DNA of 64,000 bases from the NCBI GenBank assembly GCA_947494705.1, contig CANLVN010000002.1, positions 186,001 to 250,000 on the forward strand, written 5' to 3'. The DNA is from an uncultured Erythrobacter sp. (lineage in GTDB: Bacteria; Pseudomonadota; Alphaproteobacteria; Sphingomonadales; Sphingomonadaceae). Positions 1 to 11,675 of the stretch are shown in pieces. The notes under the pieces are model-generated. The model was given only the letters and a program-made list of their open reading frames with translations, was not told the origin of the DNA and searched no databases. The translations under genes and the position numbers were made by a program. How positions within the stretch are numbered: the first letter of the stretch is position 1; every line of letters starts with the position of its first letter.

Positions 1-1165
1 GCGGGTCGACATATTGCGCCTCGGACGTCTTGTCGGGCCGGTTCTTGTAGCCGCTCATCATCGTCTGGCTGCGCCCGACCAGATTGCCCGGCGTGCCCGG
101 CAGCACCGGGTTGTCCTCGTCGTCCAGCACCATCATCTCACTGCCCGGCGACGGTCGCCCGACCGTGTGCAGCTTGTCGGGGAATTCATGGCATGGCAGC
201 AGGCAAACCACCCCGCCCTCGGTCATCGAGTAGATCTCGATCAGCCCACCCGGAATCCGGTCCAGAACCTGTCGTTTGAGCGGGGCCGGGAAAGGCGCCG
301 AGGTGCAGTATTTCAGCGCGAGCGAGGAGAGGTCGTGATCCTCCAGCCCCTCGTGATCCACCAGCCGCTGATATTGCACGGGCACGAGCATGGTGATCGT
401 GGTCCGGTCGCGCGCCGCGTGGTCGAGCCAGCGAGCGCAGTCGAACTTGCCCATGATCCGCACGGTTCCACCAGCCAGCAGCGGCGGGAGGAAGGCGACC
501 ATCGTCGTGTTGGAATAAAGCGGGGTCGACGCGAGAGAGCGAATCTCCAGCCCGCTTGCGAGATACGACAGGGCGGTCGCCCCGAATTGCCGCCAGCGCA
601 TCTGGTGAGAGTGCACGATTCCCTTGGGGATGCCGGTCGTGCCGGAGGAATAGATGATGTTGAACGCATCGCGCGGCTCCGGCTCGAATGCCGGTGCCTC
701 GGTGCCCTCCGGCGCCATCCACGCGTCGATCTCCTCGAGCGCGACATGCTCGAGATCAGGCATGAAATCCGCACCAAGCTCGGCGCGCTTGGCCGCGTCT
801 ATGAAGAGGTGGCGCGCACCCGAATCCTTCGCCATCCCGGCAAGCTGGTCGGGCGAGGCGCTGGTGGTGAGCGGCGCGGCAACGCCGCCCGCGCGCACCG
901 CGGCGAGGAAGACCAGCGCATACTCGACCGTGCTGGTACCGAGGATCGCGACCGATTGCCCACGCTCCAGCCCCGTTTCGACCATCCGCGCCGCCAGCCG
1001 CTCGATGCTTTCGACCATCTGCGCCCAGCTCACTTCGCGAGCCTCGTCGCGCAATGCGGGCTTGTCGGGCTGCTTGTCGGCCCAGTCCTTCAGGGTTTGC
1101 GGGAATGAACCGAACGGTTCGGCAAGGGTGACGCTCATGGTCTCTGCAAGATTGGGTATGGTCAT
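1..1165 (-). CDS. Class I adenylate-forming acyl-CoA synthetase (3' end outside window)
   Basis: AMP-dependent ligase that activates a carboxylic acid to acyl-AMP and then acyl-CoA. The minus-strand frame is open from an ATG at 1165 (second ATG at 1138) to the window edge, about 388 codons. The adenylation P-loop IYSSGTTGIPKG is present, as is a later IYSMTEGG segment matching the family's YGxTE motif. The C-terminal lid with the catalytic lysine lies beyond position 1. The acid substrate cannot be told from the sequence. The gene is divergent from the deacetylase gene at 1269, with about 100 bp for both promoters. Confidence in the family is high; long plus-strand reading frames over this region are shadows. 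Confidence 0.88.
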   Translation of the reverse strand, partial: MTIPNLAETMSVTLAEPFGSFPQTLKDWADKQPDKPALRDEAREVSWAQMVESIERLAARMVETGLERGQSVAILGTSTVEYALVFLAAVRAGGVAAPLTTSASPDQLAGMAKDSGARHLFIDAAKRAELGADFMPDLEHVALEEIDAWMAPEGTEAPAFEPEPRDAFNIIYSSGTTGIPKGIVHSHQMRWRQFGATALSYLASGLEIRSLASTPLYSNTTMVAFLPPLLAGGTVRIMGKFDCARWLDHAARDRTTITMLVPVQYQRLVDHEGLEDHDLSSLALKYCTSAPFPAPLKRQVLDRIPGGLIEIYSMTEGGVVCLLPCHEFPDKLHTVGRPSPGSEMMVLDDEDNPVLPGTPGNLVGRSQTMMSGYKNRPDKTSEAQYVDP

Positions 1166-1268
1166 GGGCGCGACCTTAGCCGCCTCTGCGCGCGCTGCAA
1201 TCGCACTTTCTTTACGCTTCCCCGCGAGAAGGGCACAAGCGTGACGATATCGCCGCGAAGGAGAGAGC

Positions 1269-2231
1269 ATGAAGCAGCGCACCATACGTTCCAACCTGCA
1301 CGCGGTGGTCGGCGTCGCAGCCCTCGCCCTGGCCGTGCCGGCAATGGCGCAGGACACAGGCTCGCCCGACGAAGGCGACGGCGAACCGATCCAGATCACG
1401 CCCGACATGGTGCCCGATAGCCGCCCGGTCCTGCCGAACGCTCCACGCAGCGACACGCCGAGCGTGCCTCCTCCCGATGGCTCTCCTGCCATCGTGCCTG
1501 ACGATCGCAAGACCTCCGGGCCTCCGTCGGTTCTGGTCATCCTCGCTCATCCCGATGACGAACTGACGATTGCGCCGGTCCTCGCGCGAATCCAGCGCGA
1601 GGGCGGCCAGGTGACGCTGGTCTACGCGACCAGCGGCGATGCCGGGCCGGGCCTGAGCGGGCTGGAACCGGGCGAAGAACTCGCTGCCCTGCGCGAGGAC
1701 GAGGCGCGCTGTGCCGCCTTCGGATTGGGCCTGGAAGAGCCGATCTTCTGGCGCTTTGGCGACGGGACACTGGCCGATACCGCCCGTAATGCGGACCCTG
1801 TCGCGCGTGACCTTGGCGAACGGATCGCGCAGCTGATCGAGATCGAGCGTCCGCGAATGATCATGACGTGGGGACCGGATGGCGGCTACGGCCATGCCGA
1901 TCACCGTATGATATCGAACGCCGTAACCCAGGTCGTGCAGGCGATGGGAGAGGATCGGCCCGACCTCCTGTATCCCGCCTTTTCGTCGGGCGGTGACGGA
2001 GAAGGCGCTACACCGCCTCCCGGTTTCGAGGGGTGGGCGCTCACCCACCCGTCGCTCATCACCGATCGCATCCGCTACCAGATCTTCGATCTCGACGCGA
2101 TGCAGGTGGCGGCTGGGTGTTATGTAAGCCAGTTCGACGAGACCGCGCGCGCCGTCCTGACCGACACGCTGCACGACCGCGTGTGGCGAGGCACCATCCT
2201 GTTTCGTCAGGCGTTTCCCGACGCTCGCTAG
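1269..2231 (+). CDS. Secreted PIG-L/LmbE-family deacetylase
   Basis: Predicted zinc-dependent N-deacetylase of the PIG-L/LmbE family, 320 residues. Residues 1 to about 28 form a signal peptide ending VPAMAQ, followed by a Pro/Asp-rich linker to about residue 85. The metal-binding AHPDDE motif is at residues 93-98, and the second motif, GHADH, is near residue 208. Family members act on N-acetylglucosaminyl or related amide substrates; the substrate here is unknown. The ATG at 1269 follows a GGAGAG Shine-Dalgarno sequence. Its TAG stop overlaps the stop of the convergent ZIP-like gene: both stops lie in the palindrome CTAG at 2228-2231, so the two genes share four bases. Confidence 0.9.
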   Translation: MKQRTIRSNLHAVVGVAALALAVPAMAQDTGSPDEGDGEPIQITPDMVPDSRPVLPNAPRSDTPSVPPPDGSPAIVPDDRKTSGPPSVLVILAHPDDELTIAPVLARIQREGGQVTLVYATSGDAGPGLSGLEPGEELAALREDEARCAAFGLGLEEPIFWRFGDGTLADTARNADPVARDLGERIAQLIEIERPRMIMTWGPDGGYGHADHRMISNAVTQVVQAMGEDRPDLLYPAFSSGGDGEGATPPPGFEGWALTHPSLITDRIRYQIFDLDAMQVAAGCYVSQFDETARAVLTDTLHDRVWRGTILFRQAFPDAR

Positions 2232-2938
2232 CCGCCCCCGCCGCCAAGGCTCCCCAGCGCAAAGGCCAGCATAACGCCCAGCGCCGTCGCGATACCGGCC
2301 CAGTGGCGGTCTTCGTTATAGGCTTTCGGGAAGACTTCGGTCGCGAGGCTGGCGACCACCGCTCCCGCTGCGAAGCATCGTATGGATGCAAGCCATCTGT
2401 CATCGACGCCGGCGAGGAAAGCATTTCCCGCAACCGAGGCGATCGAGAGAATGACAGCGGTCACCGTCCACAGGACGATGATGCGCGCCCTGCTCCATCC
2501 GTTCTGTTTCATGTCTCGCGCACCGCCCGCCGCCTCGGGGAGATTGGACAGGAAAATCGAACCGGCGAGTGCTGCGACTTCCATCGGCCCGGCCCCGATC
2601 AGGGCAACGCCAAGGGCGAGGTTTTCAGGGATGCCGTCAAGAGTGATCGCGGCAAGCAGCCCGCCGCCTGAATCTTCTCCCAGCTTGCGTTCGATGACCC
2701 GATCCACCGCGACGAAGGTACCGGCACCCAGGGCCACTCCGATCAATGCGATCCAGATCGAGGCCGCCTCTATTGATGGCTCGATAAGTTCGGACGTGGT
2801 CGAAAGCAGGAGTGCGCCCCCTGCTACAGCGACCAGAAAGCCTTCCAGTCTCGGGCCCAGCTTGCCGTATACGCCCCATAATGCCCCGAGTATCAGCGCG
2901 CCGCTGACCACCGCAGCCACGATCAGTATCATGCTCAT
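2228..2938 (-). CDS. ZIP-family-like divalent metal transporter
   Basis: Integral membrane protein of about 236 residues from the ATG at 2938 (a second ATG at 2932 is equally possible). The open frame runs back to 3115, but the extra N-terminus is polar, overlaps the divergent gyrB start and is unlikely to be real. Several hydrophobic segments are visible, with the ZIP-like signature LDGIPENLALG near the middle and a later SNLPEAAGGA segment; HxP and E/N residues in such helices bind metal in ZIP proteins. It probably moves Zn, Mn or Fe across the inner membrane, specificity unknown. It is divergent from gyrB, with 122 bp between starts. Confidence 0.75.
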   Translation of the reverse strand: MSMILIVAAVVSGALILGALWGVYGKLGPRLEGFLVAVAGGALLLSTTSELIEPSIEAASIWIALIGVALGAGTFVAVDRVIERKLGEDSGGGLLAAITLDGIPENLALGVALIGAGPMEVAALAGSIFLSNLPEAAGGARDMKQNGWSRARIIVLWTVTAVILSIASVAGNAFLAGVDDRWLASIRCFAAGAVVASLATEVFPKAYNEDRHWAGIATALGVMLAFALGSLGGGGG

Positions 2939-3006
2939 GGCGATCGAACGCCCAACCGGGGATATGGTTGCCGTGCGCTGCTGTCTCGGCATCGTGGAAA
3001 AGCTGA

Positions 3007-5625
<2,619 letters not shown>

Positions 5626-5664
5626 CACTTGATCTTGTTCGCGCCAGCGCCGACTTAAGTCGTC

Positions 5665-6843
5665 ATGTCCGAGCGGGAACCTCACGAGACAAGCGCACTC
5701 CAGCATCGCAGCTTCCTGCTGCTGCTGGCCGCTGTGTCGATCCTGTTCCTGTGGGTCGTGTGGCCTTTCATCGGTCCGGTGATGTGGTCCGCGCTCGCAG
5801 CGATCATGTTCCAACCGCTCTACCGCTGGTCGCTGCGCATCTGTCGCGGCAAGCGCAACCTCGCCGCATTGCTCGCATTGCTGATCATCTTTGTCGCGGT
5901 GCTGCTCCCGGCCCTGTGGGTCGGCTCCATCGTCGCGACGGAGTTGGTCGGGATCGTCAACTTCCTTCGCGAAAATCCGGTCGATCTGGTCCAATGGTTC
6001 GAAGCGGTGCTGATGGCCATGCCCGACTGGCTCCAGCGGATCGCCGCCGAAGAGGGCTGGACCGACTTTTCGGTAATGCAGAGCCGCCTGCAAAGCTTCT
6101 TCAGCGACAGCGCCGGGGTAATCGCGCAGGAAGCCTTCTCGATCGGCAGCGGCGCGCTCGGTTTCGTGCTGAGCTTCTCGGTCGGCCTCTATATCCTCTT
6201 CTTCCTGCTGCGCGACGGAAAGCGGATCGGCGAGACCATCCTCCACTCGGCGCCCGTCGAACGTGACATTGCCGACCGCCTGGCCGATCGCTTTCTGGGC
6301 ATCGTGCGCGCGGTGATAAAGGGTTCGGGTGTCGTCGGCCTCGTCCAGGGCACGGTCGGCGGTATCGTGCTGTGGATCGCAGGCGTTCCGTCCCCGCTGC
6401 TGTTGGGCGTGCTCATGGCGGTCCTCGCGCTGATCCCGGCCGTTGGCACCGCGTTGGTCTGGGTCCCGGCGGGCATCTGGCTGATCATCGCGGGCGAAGT
6501 GGGCGCAGGGGTGTTCGTACTCGGTGCGGGGTTTGTGATCATTTCCAGCATCGACAACGTGCTACGCCCCATCCTGGTCGGGCGCGATACCGGCATTCCC
6601 GACTGGATCATCCTTGTCACCACGCTGGGCGGCATTTCGCTCGCAGGGTTTTCCGGGATTGTATTGGGTCCGCTGGTCGCAGGGCTCTTCCTTGCCAGCT
6701 GGTCGATCCTGCAGGAACAGCGCGCCGAGGACGGAGAAGCCGCCGAGCTCTATCGCGCCAAGGTCGGCAAGGACGGCAAGGCGCGGTCCGAGCCGGACGA
6801 CCCCGGCGATCAGGACACGGTACCCGCGCAGGAACCGGCCTGA
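5665..6843 (+). CDS. AI-2E/PerM-family transmembrane transporter
   Basis: Polytopic inner-membrane protein of 392 residues. Hydrophobic helices begin at residue 12, the middle part is more polar (residues about 95-165), and a second cluster of helices includes GSGVVGLVQGTVGGIVLWIAG. This arrangement is typical of the AI-2E exporter family (TqsA, YdiK, PerM), whose members export small molecules or act as Na+/H+ antiporters; the substrate here is unknown. The last 40 residues are charged and probably cytoplasmic. The ATG at 5665 lies 39 bp after gyrB and the stop is 3 bp before the next gene, so it is probably co-transcribed with the M50-like gene. Confidence 0.85.
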   Translation: MSEREPHETSALQHRSFLLLLAAVSILFLWVVWPFIGPVMWSALAAIMFQPLYRWSLRICRGKRNLAALLALLIIFVAVLLPALWVGSIVATELVGIVNFLRENPVDLVQWFEAVLMAMPDWLQRIAAEEGWTDFSVMQSRLQSFFSDSAGVIAQEAFSIGSGALGFVLSFSVGLYILFFLLRDGKRIGETILHSAPVERDIADRLADRFLGIVRAVIKGSGVVGLVQGTVGGIVLWIAGVPSPLLLGVLMAVLALIPAVGTALVWVPAGIWLIIAGEVGAGVFVLGAGFVIISSIDNVLRPILVGRDTGIPDWIILVTTLGGISLAGFSGIVLGPLVAGLFLASWSILQEQRAEDGEAAELYRAKVGKDGKARSEPDDPGDQDTVPAQEPA

Positions 6844-6846
6844 GCA

Positions 6847-7635
6847 ATGCGCAGCATGGTCACTCCCGGCAGCCAGGCGGAAACGGTAGGCCGCCTGATC
6901 CTGGCGGTTTTCGTCGTGATCGCCTTGCCCGCGCTGCCCTTCGGCAATTACCTCGTCTACCCCTTCATGATCCTGACGACATGGTTCCACGAAATGGGCC
7001 ACGGCATGACGGCGATGTTGATGGGACAGGACTTCCAGCGCCTGCTGATCTATTCCGACGGCTCTGGAGTTGCCGAGAGCCTCGTGCGCAGCGACAGTTC
7101 CGCGTTCACCCGCGCCGCGATCGCCGCTGGCGGCCCGCTCGCACCCAGCATGGTGGGATCAGTGCTGATCCTCGCCAGCGCACATGAGCGCGCCTGGCGA
7201 CCGGCGCTATGGGCTGTGTCGCTCGCGATCTTTGTCTCGGTGATCGTCTACGTGCGTTCTGTCGCGGGCTATGCCGTTCTGCCGCTGGTCGGGGCGGGGC
7301 TGGCGCTGATTGCCTGGAAAGGGCGCGCGGGGCTGGTGCGATTTACGCTTCAATTCCTCGGGATGCTCGGCGCGATGAGCATGCTGCGCGACTTCAATTA
7401 CCTTTTCACCGAAGAGGCGGTGATCGGCGGTCGCCGGATGCTTTCTGACACCGGCCAGATCGAGGCTGCGCTGCTGCTGCCGCATTGGATGTGGGCGGCG
7501 CTCATCTTGGCGGTTTCCGCCCTTATGGTGGGGGCAAGTCTCAAATACGCGCTGTCCGACAATCGCCGCGCTCCGCCGCCCAGGCTGCCTGCCAATGTGC
7601 TGCAATTCAGGCGGGGTAACGAACGCGACCGTTGA
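6847..7635 (+). CDS. M50-type (S2P-like) membrane metallopeptidase family protein
   Basis: Integral membrane protein of 262 residues. The zinc motif HEMGH is at residues 48-52, inside the second hydrophobic segment, as in M50B-like proteins related to site-2 proteases. About six membrane segments are visible. The second metal-binding motif typical of classical site-2 proteases (NPDG-like) is not obvious, so peptidase activity is inferred rather than shown. It starts 3 bp after the AI-2E-family gene. It converges on the TetR-type gene with a 17-bp gap and no clear terminator. An alternative start is the ATG at 6856. Confidence 0.78.
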   Translation: MRSMVTPGSQAETVGRLILAVFVVIALPALPFGNYLVYPFMILTTWFHEMGHGMTAMLMGQDFQRLLIYSDGSGVAESLVRSDSSAFTRAAIAAGGPLAPSMVGSVLILASAHERAWRPALWAVSLAIFVSVIVYVRSVAGYAVLPLVGAGLALIAWKGRAGLVRFTLQFLGMLGAMSMLRDFNYLFTEEAVIGGRRMLSDTGQIEAALLLPHWMWAALILAVSALMVGASLKYALSDNRRAPPPRLPANVLQFRRGNERDR

Positions 7636-7652
7636 CGCGACCGGGGCGGTTT

Positions 7653-8291
7653 TCAGGACGCAATGCGGATCGTGTTGACGCCGCCAGAGGCACCGTCCGC
7701 CTCGCCCGACAGTCCGCTGAAGATCGTATCGATGATGCGCGCCAGCTTTTCCTCGCTCAGTTTGGGCGAGATGTAGATCAGCGAATCCGGCATCGTGTAG
7801 GGCGAAACCATCTGGTTGATCAGGGACAGGGCCGCGTCGATCTCGAGCCCGGCAAAGTATCCATCGGCCTGAGCTTCGACGATGATCTCGCACAGATAGT
7901 GATCGGCGAGATCAACGTAAGAGCGCACGCGCTCGAAATTGGCGGCACCCATCTCGCAGATCAGGCGGAAGGTCGCCGGGTCCTGCTCGAACCGTTCGCG
8001 CGAAATGACGTAACGACGGCGGAAGAATTCGTACATCTTGCGATTGGGTGGCAGGTCGGTGCCCAGCACCTCCTCCATCGCTTTCATATGCGCGGCGAGC
8101 CAGATCTGGGCGACCGCGTCGAACAGCTCGTCGAAATCGGGGAAGAGGTCTTCGAAGCGGCTGCGCGACAGGCCGCTTTCGGCGAGCGCCATGGGATAGG
8201 AAATCTCCGCCCCGCGTGATTGCACAAGGTCGAGTACCATCTGCGCAATCCGCTTGCGCTCGTCCTGCTTTTTTTCCTCGCTTAGCGGCAT
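7653..8291 (-). CDS. TetR/AcrR-family transcriptional regulator
   Basis: Predicted DNA-binding regulator of 212 residues. The N-terminal region (residues about 8-55) resembles a TetR helix-turn-helix: RKRIAQMVLDLVQSRG, then a segment around GLSRSRFEDLFPDFDELF. The rest is an all-helical ligand or dimerisation domain without a recognisable ligand motif. I chose the ATG at 8291 because a GAGGAGGG Shine-Dalgarno sequence lies about 10 bases upstream; the frame is also open to 8321. It sits upstream of, and on the same strand as nothing obviously regulated: its minus-strand neighbour, the acyltransferase gene, ends about 100 bp before its start. Its target is unknown. Confidence 0.8.
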   Translation of the reverse strand: MPLSEEKKQDERKRIAQMVLDLVQSRGAEISYPMALAESGLSRSRFEDLFPDFDELFDAVAQIWLAAHMKAMEEVLGTDLPPNRKMYEFFRRRYVISRERFEQDPATFRLICEMGAANFERVRSYVDLADHYLCEIIVEAQADGYFAGLEIDAALSLINQMVSPYTMPDSLIYISPKLSEEKLARIIDTIFSGLSGEADGASGGVNTIRIAS

Positions 8292-8387
8292 GGCCTGCGA
8301 ACCCTCCTCAGATTTTCGCAAGATAGGAGCCGGGAGGGCGCGCTTAAAGACATATCTCGAGAATTTCGGCCGCCGGGCGAGCGTACC

Positions 8388-9017
8388 TCAGACCGCGTTC
8401 CTACCTGCGATGATGTCGCGCGCCTGCTGTTCGAGCACCTTGAAGCGCTCGTAATCGGGCAGTTTCGAGCGGAACCACTGCGCCAGTTTGAGCAGGTCCT
8501 CGCCATAATTGCCGGTCGGCATCATCGGCGGTCCGAAGCCGATGATCATCTTCTCATTATCGGCATAGGCAGGCACGATCGGGACCTGAGCCGCGCGCGC
8601 AATGTTGTAGAAGCCCGACTTCCACTTGCCGTCGCTGCTGCGCGTCCCCTCGACCGCAATCACCAGTGCCAGTTCCTTGCGGCGGTCGAATTCGGCCTTC
8701 ATCTGCTCGACCGTGTTGGCCTTTTTCGTGCGATCGACGGGAATGCCGCCCATGTCGAACATGAAATTGCGCATCATCCCCTCAAACAAGGTGTGCTTGC
8801 CCATGAAGTTGGGCTGCACTTCCTCATGCTTGGTCGCGCCGGCAAAAAACACGAAGTCCCAGTTCGACGTATGCGGAGCGCCCGCGATGACGTATTTCTT
8901 GAGGTTCTTCGGCAGCGCCCCCTCGATTGTCCAACCCTTCCACCGGTAGATGAACAGGATGATCCGGTTCACCATCCGCGAAAGCAGCGTGACCTGACGG
9001 GTTTCGTTGTGGCGCAA
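8388..9017 (-). CDS. PlsC-like 1-acyl-glycerol-3-phosphate acyltransferase family protein
   Basis: Acyltransferase of the PlsC superfamily, 209 residues from a TTG start. The HX4D-type motif appears as HTSNWD (residues 49-54), the later glycine motif as EGTRSSDGKWK, and a hydrophobic patch lies at residues 14-24. Relatives transfer acyl groups to lysophosphatidic acid or other hydroxyls in the inner membrane; this short form with the SNWD variant could use another acceptor. The TTG at 9017 has GAGAGGG about nine bases upstream. The in-frame ATG at 8975 (starting MVNRI) has no visible Shine-Dalgarno sequence, so I favour TTG. Confidence 0.82.
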   Translation of the reverse strand: MRHNETRQVTLLSRMVNRIILFIYRWKGWTIEGALPKNLKKYVIAGAPHTSNWDFVFFAGATKHEEVQPNFMGKHTLFEGMMRNFMFDMGGIPVDRTKKANTVEQMKAEFDRRKELALVIAVEGTRSSDGKWKSGFYNIARAAQVPIVPAYADNEKMIIGFGPPMMPTGNYGEDLLKLAQWFRSKLPDYERFKVLEQQARDIIAGRNAV

Positions 9018-9092
9018 GTGTGTGATCCCTCTCTCGGCAACCTTGCTAGCAGTTACGTAACGGAATGCGAGAGGGATTTGACCAATTGCGTC

Positions 9093-9434
9093 TTAGTCAG
9101 CGTAGCTCGCTATCCCCAGAACGGCCCGACCGTCGCTGCCGAGAACCAACGTTTCGATCACCTCCCTACCCAGCTCATCGCCATAGTGGATCGATACGGC
9201 GTCGTGGCCGGCGAAAGCCTTCTTGAGCGTGAAGTGCAATTCCGGGCGCAGTTTGAATGCCGGGGTCCAGTAAACCCTCAGCGCTTCTTTCCCGCGAACG
9301 ACTCCATCGCCGGTTCGGCGCTCCGCAACCGGGGACCGAAACTCGGCATCGTCGGTGTAGTGCGCCAGCACACGCTCGATGTCGTGGCTGTTCCAGTCGT
9401 CAATCCAGGCCTCAGCGAATCCCTGAACGTCCAT
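9093..9434 (-). CDS. SnoaL/NTF2-like small protein
   Basis: Protein of 113 residues with the length and pattern of the NTF2-like/SnoaL fold: N-terminal helix FAEAWIDDWNSHDIERVLAHYTDDAEFRSP, then alternating strands including the segment around VSIHYGDELGREVIETLVL. Members are small ligand-binding proteins, isomerases or hydrolases; nothing identifies an activity here. The ATG at 9434 is 4 bp after the stop of the carboxyltransferase gene, so it is almost certainly the last gene of the leucine-catabolism operon. A role in that pathway is suggested only by position. Confidence 0.75.
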   Translation of the reverse strand: MDVQGFAEAWIDDWNSHDIERVLAHYTDDAEFRSPVAERRTGDGVVRGKEALRVYWTPAFKLRPELHFTLKKAFAGHDAVSIHYGDELGREVIETLVLGSDGRAVLGIASYAD

Positions 9435-9438
9435 CACG

Positions 9439-11046
9439 CTACATCCTGAACACGCCAAACGCAGGCCGCTCCGCAATCGGAGCCTCCAGCGTCGCAGCAA
9501 AGGCCAGCCCCAGCACATCGCGGGTCTGCACCGGGTCGATCACGCCGTCGTCCCATAGCCGCGCGGTCGCGTAGTAGGGATTGCCTTCGTCTTCGTATTT
9601 CTGGCGGATCGGGGCCTTGAATTCCTCGGCCTCTTCCTCGCTCCATGAATCCGCATCGCGGTGGACAGTGGCAAGGACGCTCGCCGCCTGCTCGCCGCCC
9701 ATCACGCTGATGCGCGCGTTGGGCCAGGTGAACAGGAAGCGCGGAGAATAGGCGCGGCCTGCCATCCCGTAATTGCCCGCCCCGAAGCTGCCGCCGATCA
9801 CCACGGTGATCTTGGGCACGGTTGCAGTCGCGACAGCGGTGACGAGCTTTGCGCCGTGCTTGGCGATGCCTTCGGCCTCGTATTTCCCGCCGACCATGAA
9901 GCCCGAGATGTTCTGCAGGAACAGCAGCGGGATACGGCGCTGGCAGGCAAGCTCGATGAAATGCGCACCCTTTTGTGCGCTTTCGGAAAACAGCACGCCG
10001 TTATTGGCGAGGATCGCCACGGGCATGCCCCAGATATGCGCGAAGCCGCACACCAGCGTCGAGCCGTATTGCGCCTTGAACTCGTGGAACTCGCTCCCGT
10101 CGACCAGCCGCGCGATGACTTCGTGCACGTCGTAGGGCGCGCGCACGTCTTCTGGGATGAGAGCATAGAGGTCGTCGGCATCGAACTTGGGCGGGCGCGG
10201 GTCTTTGATAGCGATGTCCTTGGCCGCGCCGGTGTTCGCGCCCAGCTGGCTGACGATATCGCGCACGATGGTCAGCGCGTGCTCGTCGTTCTCGGCGAGG
10301 TGGTCGACCACTCCCGATTTCTTCGCGTGGAGGTCGCCGCCACCCAGGTCCTCGGCGCTGATTTCCTCGCCCGTCGCGGCTTTCACCAGCGGGGGGCCAG
10401 CGAGGAAGATCGTACCCTGATTGCGCACGATCACCGTCTCGTCGGACATGGCGGGCACATAGGCGCCCCCGGCGGTGCACGACCCCATAACGCAGGCGAT
10501 CTGCGGGATGCCGAGCGCCGACATGTTCGCCTGATTGAAGAAGATGCGCCCGAAATGGTCGCGATCGGGAAAGACGTCGGCCTGATAGGGAAGGTTCGCC
10601 CCGCCGCTATCGACCAGATAGATGCACGGCAGGCGGTTTTCCTGCGCGATTTCCTGCGCGCGCAGATGCTTTTTCACCGTCATCGGGTAGTAGGAACCGC
10701 CCTTCACGGTCGGATCGTTGCACACGATCATCACCTGCCGACCGCTGACGCGCCCGATGCCGCAGATCATCGACGCGCCGTTGACATCGCCCTCGTACAT
10801 GCCGTTGGCCGCGAGCTGGCCGATCTCGAGAAAGGGCGAGCCGGGATCGAGCAACCGTTCGACACGGTCACGCGGAAGCAGCTTGCCGCGCGAGACATGC
10901 CGTTCGCGATGGCGTTCCGAACCGCCAAGAGACGCCTGCGCAACATGATCGCGCAGCTCCTCAGCCAGCGTCTTGTTGTGCTCGAACAGGGCTTTCGCCT
11001 CGGGCGTATCACGGTCGAGCGTGGTGGTGAGTGTGGGTGCGGTCAT
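9439..11046 (-). CDS. mccB: Methylcrotonyl-CoA carboxylase carboxyltransferase (beta) subunit
   Basis: Carboxyltransferase subunit, 535 residues, that passes CO2 from biotin to 3-methylcrotonyl-CoA in leucine degradation. It has the crotonase-like double domain: an N-terminal half with [16 protein letters not shown] (acyl-CoA oxyanion region) and a C-terminal half with [20 protein letters not shown]. Length and these motifs match the MccB/propionyl carboxylase beta family. Assignment to MCC rather than PCC or geranyl-CoA carboxylase rests partly on its place in an operon with isovaleryl-CoA dehydrogenase. The ATG at 11046 is one base after the stop of the PhnA-like gene. The biotin-carrying alpha subunit is not in this window. 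Confidence 0.92.
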   Translation of the reverse strand: MTAPTLTTTLDRDTPEAKALFEHNKTLAEELRDHVAQASLGGSERHRERHVSRGKLLPRDRVERLLDPGSPFLEIGQLAANGMYEGDVNGASMICGIGRVSGRQVMIVCNDPTVKGGSYYPMTVKKHLRAQEIAQENRLPCIYLVDSGGANLPYQADVFPDRDHFGRIFFNQANMSALGIPQIACVMGSCTAGGAYVPAMSDETVIVRNQGTIFLAGPPLVKAATGEEISAEDLGGGDLHAKKSGVVDHLAENDEHALTIVRDIVSQLGANTGAAKDIAIKDPRPPKFDADDLYALIPEDVRAPYDVHEVIARLVDGSEFHEFKAQYGSTLVCGFAHIWGMPVAILANNGVLFSESAQKGAHFIELACQRRIPLLFLQNISGFMVGGKYEAEGIAKHGAKLVTAVATATVPKITVVIGGSFGAGNYGMAGRAYSPRFLFTWPNARISVMGGEQAASVLATVHRDADSWSEEEAEEFKAPIRQKYEDEGNPYYATARLWDDGVIDPVQTRDVLGLAFAATLEAPIAERPAFGVFRM

Positions 11047-11047
11047 A

Positions 11048-11350
11048 TCAACGCTTCTTCACGAATTCGGCGCGCAGGACGAGGCCCTTGATGCCGGGAT
11101 ATTTGCAATCGATCTCCTGCGGGTCGCCGGTCAGGCGGATCGACTTGATCAGCGTGCCCTGCTTGAGCGTCTTGCCCGCGCCCTTGACCTCCAGATCCTT
11201 GATCAGCGTCACCTGGTCGCCTTCCTGAAGCAGATTGCCCACCGCATCGCGCACTTCGACCGTGTCGGCAGCGGCCTGCTTTGCCGCCAGCTCGGAAGCG
11301 GGCATCCATTCGCCGCTGTCCTCATCGTAGACATAGTCCTCGTCGCTCAT
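11048..11350 (-). CDS. PhnA-like domain protein
   Basis: Protein of 100 residues. Residues about 30-98 match the PhnA C-terminal domain: [25 protein letters not shown], then [14 protein letters not shown], ending in [18 protein letters not shown]. The zinc-ribbon N-terminus of longer PhnA proteins is mostly absent, leaving an acidic [13 protein letters not shown] segment. Despite the name, PhnA proteins are not established as phosphonate enzymes and their role is unclear. The ATG at 11350 overlaps (ATGA) the stop of a 15-codon mini-ORF, and the stop is one base before mccB, so it is translated within the leucine-catabolism operon. Confidence 0.83.
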   Translation of the reverse strand: MSDEDYVYDEDSGEWMPASELAAKQAAADTVEVRDAVGNLLQEGDQVTLIKDLEVKGAGKTLKQGTLIKSIRLTGDPQEIDCKYPGIKGLVLRAEFVKKR

Positions 11351-11394
11351 CTCGGCGCCCAGCCCAGCGTGTTGGGGAAGGTGATTGCGGTCAT
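11347..11394 (-). CDS. 15-codon mini-ORF linking two operon genes by ATGA overlaps
   Basis: Tiny open frame [15 protein letters not shown]. Its ATG (11392-11394) overlaps the TGA of the small membrane protein gene as ATGA, and its own TGA (11347-11349) overlaps the ATG of the PhnA-like gene as ATGA. The peptide has no recognised family. The double overlap would let terminating ribosomes restart twice and couple the two flanking genes. It may be real, or just a chance open stretch in a short gap. Conservation of frame and overlaps in relatives would decide. Confidence 0.3.
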   Translation of the reverse strand: MTAITFPNTLGWAPR

Positions 11395-11675
11395 GAAGAC
11401 TCCGTTTCTTCGGCTTCTGGATCGGCTTTGCCGGTGAAAAGGTATCGGTAGACGCCAACGCAGTTGATGCAAAGCAGTCCGACATTCTGCCACGCAATCC
11501 CCTCGGCATCGGGGCTGACGAAGCCCCATGCGAGCAGCGCGAGCGAGCTTGTCACGAAGATCACGAAGCCCCACCCGGTCCATTGCAGCCCGAGGTTGAG
11601 CGACACGATCAAGGCGGCGAGCAACCCAGCGCCAGCACCGTAATATTGCAAGGCGGTGAGAAAGGTTTCGCTCAA
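11391..11675 (-). CDS. Small membrane protein with three hydrophobic segments, unknown function
   Basis: Protein of 94 residues from a TTG start whose TTGA overlaps the stop of the isovaleryl-CoA dehydrogenase gene. Three hydrophobic segments cover residues about 8-28, 32-52 and 60-80. The last contains WQN, then LLCINCVGVYRYL, followed by an acidic tail ending AEETESS. I do not recognise a characterised family. The same-strand frame is open further back (to 11906), but that stretch lies inside the dehydrogenase gene and is not plausible. Its position between ivd and the PhnA-like gene makes it part of the operon; a role in leucine use is unproven. Confidence 0.7.
   Translation of the reverse strand: MSETFLTALQYYGAGAGLLAALIVSLNLGLQWTGWGFVIFVTSSLALLAWGFVSPDAEGIAWQNVGLLCINCVGVYRYLFTGKADPEAEETESS

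Noticed and set aside
14..1108. 364-codon plus-strand frame at the window start
   Set aside because: Antisense to the acyl-CoA synthetase, whose P-loop is on the minus strand.
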